Shown piece after piece: positions 58,706-64,000 of a DNA stretch of 64,000 nt. The notes beneath the pieces are model-generated. The model ran no database searches. It saw only the letters and a program-made list of their open reading frames with translations, and was not told the origin of the DNA. The translations under genes were made by a program, and so were the position numbers. The stretch covers positions 711,001 through 775,000 of the forward strand of contig JACCIC010000224.1 in the NCBI GenBank assembly GCA_018907035.1. Direction: 5' to 3'. The first letter of the stretch is position 1. Each line of letters opens with the position of its first letter. This stretch comes from Sycobia sp. Sy_11. Taxonomy: Eukaryota > Arthropoda > Insecta > Hymenoptera > Epichrysomallidae.

Positions 58706-60761
58706 ACGAACGCGTGAATTTCACTATATGCCACGGCTCTTTTTTCAGATAATATTAGCGAGCAGTTAACGTGCAAATTTTTATCCATTTCAGTAATACG
58801 TTTAAGCTGTTTTGATGTCGTAATCTCATACGACGTATAAATGCATTCCGCTTGTTTTATTCTATAGGATATATAGGGCGATTCTTTGATCGAGATTTGA
58901 TGTAGGATACTTACCCAAATGATGACTATAAATATTATCAATCTGTGTTGAGAAATGCAATGAATTTTTTTCATGCTTGTGGAGGATAAATATATCTAGA
59001 TAATGAAAGTTAAATATTTCAAGGATATAAATATGAATTTTGAATTGCAAAACAGCTGTCTTAAAGAGGAAGCCAAAGACAGCATACTCTATTCTGCATG
59101 TACGAAATTATAACTTCTCTCAGTAGTCTACCGACACCCTTGACCCATCAATGGCAGGCATAATTTATGTAATAAGAAAAATCTTATTTTAACCATTTAT
59201 TTAAGTAGCAAAAGCATATGCGTACAAGCACGTGCCATTATTATTTTCCGAACTTTGGATTAAACTAAAATATTTATTCGGTACCAAGAATCAATTCAAT
59301 CAATATTTGGCAAATAACAGACACTATATAATATGGATGTTTTTATAATTCTTGACTGATATACATATTTAAAATGAATCGATTAATATGTCAATTTCGG
59401 CTTTAATATCGAAATTATACCTGGCACCAATTTATATATACTCTAGAAACTATGTATAAGAATGTTTAAACGAAAAATCAATAATTTTAATAATCATTTT
59501 AATTAATTCTTTTAATAATATTACAATAATCGTAGACCGTAATAAGGAATACGAAGAAAAACAGTATTTAAATACATCATGAATGTAGCATAAAAAATAA
59601 AGTTTGATAATCTATATTTGAAAAGTAAAGACAAAAGTCTCGCATAAATTATATGAATGAAATATGACAAACTATTTATTTAAGTACAGAAACGTGTCAG
59701 CAATTCTTCAATTACGTATCTCGCTTTGGTTTCCTTTTGTTAAAAAAGCATTGGACCTGGAATTAATAATATTTAGAAAAATATGAATATTGGATAATAT
59801 AATAATTATAATTTAAATATGGTTTGAATACAAAATTATTTATAACAACATTTTGGTAAGTGAAGAGTTATAATCATCAGATTTAGATAGTTTAAGATCA
59901 ATTAAAATTAATGTCCTATTATAAGATGCTGCAATAGTAAGTGCTTTTATAATCTTTATACATTTATCCTTCAAAGTATGCAATATACAAAAGGATAAGG
60001 GGTTACAGGCTAATATTTACTAATAACATTAGCTGTCTGATGAGAATAATATTGCAGTTATGAAAAATTAATGATCCATAAAGTAGTGTTTAAAGAATAT
60101 TTGACACATTATTTATCGAATCACTTATAGTTTTAATAAAATATTTATATTTTTAATAAAATTTCAAAAGTGAAAAATAGAAAAGCTAAATAAAAATTAT
60201 ATTTATTATCTATTAATAATATAATTCATTCGATTTGAATTAAAAATCTGTGTTTTTAAATTAATTTTCTTAAAAATTTGTATTTAAATAATTCTATTGA
60301 ATTAGAAGATAAAAAATGTAGAAAAATCACACTATTTTTCACCTTAGGAAATAATATTTGAAAAACCAAGAACTTAATAGTAATTTCTAATAATAATTCT
60401 GTTTTTTTAGTTCTTTATGAGAAATTTCTTCTATTTCCAAAAAAATCGAAATTGAAATGAAGAAAATACCGCATTATACATTTTTAATTTTCTCAAAGTT
60501 ATGTCCGTCTGTTATTATAATAGCTTCAACTGTGGAACCTAATTATCCAGTATATTAATGATAGCAAGTATCACCTAAGATAAATTTGGTATATCACCCA
60601 ACATAAATTTGGTCTAGTATATCTTTGATCCCATAGTACTTTTATTTTGAAATTATATTTCCTTTATCATGTAAACATTATAATATAAAGATTATTTTAA
60701 AATATTTGAATATTGGTCTCTTATATAAAATAGATGAGTTACGTTTCATTAATTCATTTTG

Positions 60762-60764
<3 letters not shown>
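58704..60764. other. AT-rich intergenic sequence
   Basis: No gene or named repeat recognised. Confidence 0.5.

Positions 60765-60818
<54 letters not shown>
60765..60818. repeat. (TA)n microsatellite
   Basis: About 25 TA units. Confidence 0.95.
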
Positions 60819-61499
60819 TTTAGATACATTACTTGATTTACGGATAATTGATTTCAATCTTTCGTTATGTCAGAGACATGTTATATGAAAGGCTAAACGA
60901 ATATGTCATCTATAGTAAATGTAATCTTATGACTATATTCTTGGATTCGTTGTTTCCACTTCTCTGAGAAACCAATTTCAGATACCATACTTTTAAATCT
61001 CTCAACGAGGACAAATTAACTGACTTTCTTCTATTATATGACTAGTCGATGATCTTTGAAGGCTGTGATAAATTCTGCGAGTATTTTACGAACATCTCCA
61101 TCAAGAATTTATATGTTTCATCGAAATTAAGATAGAATAAGTAAATCTTCTAGATTACAAATCTAAACCTTATTATATCATCGATAAAAGCGGTGTAGAC
61201 TTTTTTCTAAAAGATAGAATTTAAAATAAGATATAATCGCGTCCTACCAAACATGTCTATCCAAAATTCATGACTTTATATGAATTTGGGATGAATTATA
61301 TAATTGAATTTTATCGGTAGCAAAAATACGAAAATCTCTTAACTTTTTGCTGAAGATTTCGTGGCATCGCATTCAATTTAAACCCTTTTTGAAACCTGTG
61401 AATTTTCAAACGTATTAAAACAGATTGAACTATTTGTATGATTCTAACCTCAGATGCTTGATCAATCTAAAATTCCTAGCCCTAGCTATAAGAGACGAC

Positions 61500-61866
61500 T
61501 AATAACTGTTTTATAACTCAATTTGATTTTAGTAAGACATTTAATAAAGTCTGCTATCCTAATCATTTGTGTAACCTGTAACATATGCAATGTTCCTCAG
61601 GTGTGCATATATCTTCAGAGTGTTACAGGATTCAATTTTCAATCTATCTCTCTTTTTTATTTATGTTACTGATATTTATTCCTATTTAAATAGATCTATA
61701 TTTTATTCGCTACATGCTGATAACCTGAAAATCTATACTCAATTTGTCTATTTTGACACCACAGAATGGGTTATTATAAATTTAGCGAATATAGTTGCAA
61801 TAATTTGCGATTTAGTTAAACCAAAGTATCTCACAATCTCTCAAAATAAAACAAGAATTGTATGAA
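61500..61866 (+). pseudogene. Non-LTR reverse transcriptase fragment
   Basis: Reads FDFSKTFNKVCYP (motif A; usual F-D-F-S-K-A-F-D), then VPQ...CAYIFRVLQDS (motif B region), LFFIYVTDIYSYL, YSLHADNLKIYTQ (motif C; usual Y-A-D-D reads H-A-D-N), and LVKPKYLTISQNKTRIV (usual ...N.LKLNPSKT..I). The order and spacing fit a Jockey/CR1-type RT. Catalytic acids are lost and the frame is broken upstream. The region 61010-61440 may hold more decayed pieces. Confidence 0.7.
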
Positions 61867-62160
61867 ACTCTCTTTCTTTTTATGACAAGAGTTTACATTG
61901 CCTACTACATTTACATTATATCTTTATATTGTTATCTTTATTCATTTAACAAATTTACAACATTATATATAGTATATTAATAAATTTATATCTATTACTC
62001 TCTAATATGGATTCTAAAAAATTTTTAATTTAACCTATGATTTGATAGGAAAGTATTCAAGAATTTATTCCTTCCCTATATAATTTCCTCCCTACAATGA
62101 CTCCCTCTAATTTAATCGTAAGAATAAATTAAAAGATATGAAAGGTTTTAATAAAATTAA

Positions 62161-62265
62161 ATAACTAAATTTTTATCGATTTTACAGTCGTTTTCATAAA
62201 CTAATATACTATATACTGGTAGTTAGACCGCCCTTATTTATAATCGAAAATATAAATATTATAAT
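62161..62265 (-). repeat. Probable arm of the TIR-element family
   Basis: Begins TTTTTATCGATTTTACAGTC like the tips at 31837 and 56859 and continues with a diverged match. Only one arm seen. Confidence 0.4.
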
Positions 62266-63100
62266 CCTTATAAACGCTAAAATATACAAATTCAAAAATT
62301 AAATAATAATAAATGAAAAAATAGATATCAATAAAATTTGGTTACTGAAACACTATTTGACTGCACTTTTCTACCAAAATTTTCCTTTCTAATCTTAAAT
62401 AAAGTCAACTTCAACGTTTAAAATACGCTTCGACTCTCACTTTCAAGAACTAAAATAAAATTCAAATTTTATGAAATTAAAAAAAATTTTGGTCGTGTAG
62501 AATCTTCTTATCAAAATATTCGATGTCTAAAATTCTAATTAATTTCAATTTAATTTTAATAATTAGCTTAGTAGCTAACATAAGAAAATTTATAATGTAC
62601 TCTCTACATCTGAAGGTAGATGATCACCAACTGACTATATACTTTATAAAACAAGTGAAACGTAGAACATTGTTAATATTAAATTAAATTGATGTAAAAA
62701 ATCAGGCATGGAAAACATTATACCTAGTTGCTTGTACGTCATCTTTGACACATATTTCTATATTTTACAGATTATAAGCACATAGTTATCTGATCACTGA
62801 TTTAGTATGAGTTTCTGTCAAATGAATTAATTGATCTTTTAACGTTTAGTAATTTGTAGCCACTGTGCATTTCTTTACAACTGAAAATATGAAAACTGTT
62901 TGCACCGGTAAAATCTAAACTGGTTTAACTTCCGTAAATAACATATTCATATGGTATATAACATATACATAAAGTAACATATATATTGTGTACATCTATC
63001 GTATCATTCAATTGGCAAAAAAAAAATACATTTTCACAATAGTATAAAATTTTAGTCTGTGCTGCGCAGTGATAACAAGTTGTAAATATAAAAGTATACT
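62266..63100. other. AT-rich intergenic sequence
   Basis: Nothing recognised. Confidence 0.5.
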
Positions 63101-63935
63101 AACACTACAATAGCACTCTCGAGCACTAGCGAGCAGAGACAAGTTTTAAGCTTGTCAAAATAATGAAAGCGCTGCGTGCGAATTCATTTTTTTCCTTTTC
63201 GAAGGATTAGTATTCTGTCCATGCTCAAGGCAATATATTGGTCGTGTAAATATGACTAAGCTCAGCACCATCTAGTCTCTCTCTCTTTCATTCTCCCCCC
63301 TCTCATGCCAAAATATCGAATTGCCTCGTGCCTTTTCATACGCGACAAAGGGGCGGGCAGAATCCCCTCGAGATTATTTTATTGCCATTTACCTCCGTCC
63401 CTAGATCAGTGCCTAGCCGCATATATAATTGTCTGCGACGATAATCTGAGATGACTAATCGTAATCATCTATCTCCAGAACCTAATACAGAAGTTGTTGG
63501 AACAACCTACTTTGCAAAGGACGAATCGGACACTCTATATACAATGACTACAGCTGAATGTTTTCAATATAGTTTTTGGATCGTTTCACATCCTTCCGCT
63601 ATATGATGCGTGAAGTGACGAAAGAAAAATCCTCGTATATAACGGCCGAATGTGCAAACACTCGTATTATAGATATTGGCTAGACTGTTAATATTCTGGC
63701 AATCCTGAACGAGGAAACAGACGGCAGCTTTTTAGTAACATAAGGCGAAAGAAAAAATATAAGAGCGCGCACGTTTTAACGTGGGCAGCAGGTTATACCA
63801 GTCGGCAAAGCCGCGCCAACAAATTGAAATTTAGATGCGGTTCTATGACTTTCACTTGGCCTGTGCATGTTATAACCCCGCGATGTTTGATGAATGCTGA
63901 ACAATTATTGGGGAGTAAGTATTAACTCTCTTGCA

Positions 63936-63938
<3 letters not shown>
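63101..63938. other. Less AT-rich non-coding block
   Basis: Holds GATAATCTGAGATGACTAAT, then CGTAATCATC (about 63438-63468), a cluster of TAATC words like homeodomain sites, and GCGCGCACGTTTTAACGTGG at about 63766. No protein-family ORF. Possibly regulatory. Confidence 0.35.

Positions 63939-63971
<33 letters not shown>
63939..63971. repeat. (CT)n microsatellite
   Basis: CT dinucleotides at the right edge of the block. Confidence 0.95.
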
Positions 63972-63973
<2 letters not shown>

Positions 63974-64000
63974 GTTACTGTCTTTCCATTGATGTTGAAC

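Noticed and set aside
58569..58974. ORFs of Cys/Val or His/Thr runs
   Set aside because: Translation of the (GT)n microsatellite on both strands.

Overview
The window looks like a piece of an AT-rich insect nuclear genome. Introns are GT-AG, coding density is very low, and there are many (TA)n, (GA)n, (AC)n and (AAT)n tracts. The repeat load is mixed: mariner DNA elements, a Penelope-like element (PLE), non-LTR retrotransposons, a copia remnant and tRNA-derived SINEs. A hymenopteran such as a parasitoid wasp would fit, but that is inference from composition and repeat types. No bacterial-type genes, operons or CRISPR arrays were seen.

Layout. 1-7.6 kb: a decayed PLE (RT plus GIY-YIG remnant, flanked by about 80-bp direct repeats) split in its (AAT)n-coded Asn run by a near full-length R1-clade-like LINE. 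7.6-10.8 kb: simple repeats, a Helitron/HINE-like dispersed repeat and a minisatellite. 10.8-14.0 kb: a second LINE (endonuclease end, RT, RNase H) inserted with a 10-bp target duplication into a terminal-inverted-repeat (TIR) element. 15-29 kb: five degraded mariner copies in otherwise empty AT-rich DNA.

29.8-55.4 kb (+): the only convincing host gene, a secreted S1A (trypsin-like) serine protease. I reconstruct 7 exons and 420 codons. The exon lengths and splice phases join without a frame break, and the His/Asp/Ser triad is present. A signal peptide is followed by an acidic Tyr/Asn/Gln/Glu-rich repeat region with N-glycosylation sequons, then the protease domain. Its introns hold most of the remaining transposons: SINEs, a copia remnant with primer-binding site, mariners and the HINE-like repeat. 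A decayed duplicate of exon 5 sits directly before the live exon 5.

55.4-64 kb: a mariner fragment, a TIR element with a hammerhead-like internal hairpin, an RT fragment, and two GC-richer blocks next to long (GA)n/(CT)n tracts. These blocks may be regulatory or transcribed but contain no gene I can support. Nearly every mobile-element ORF carries stops, frameshifts or loss of catalytic motifs, so none looks autonomous.
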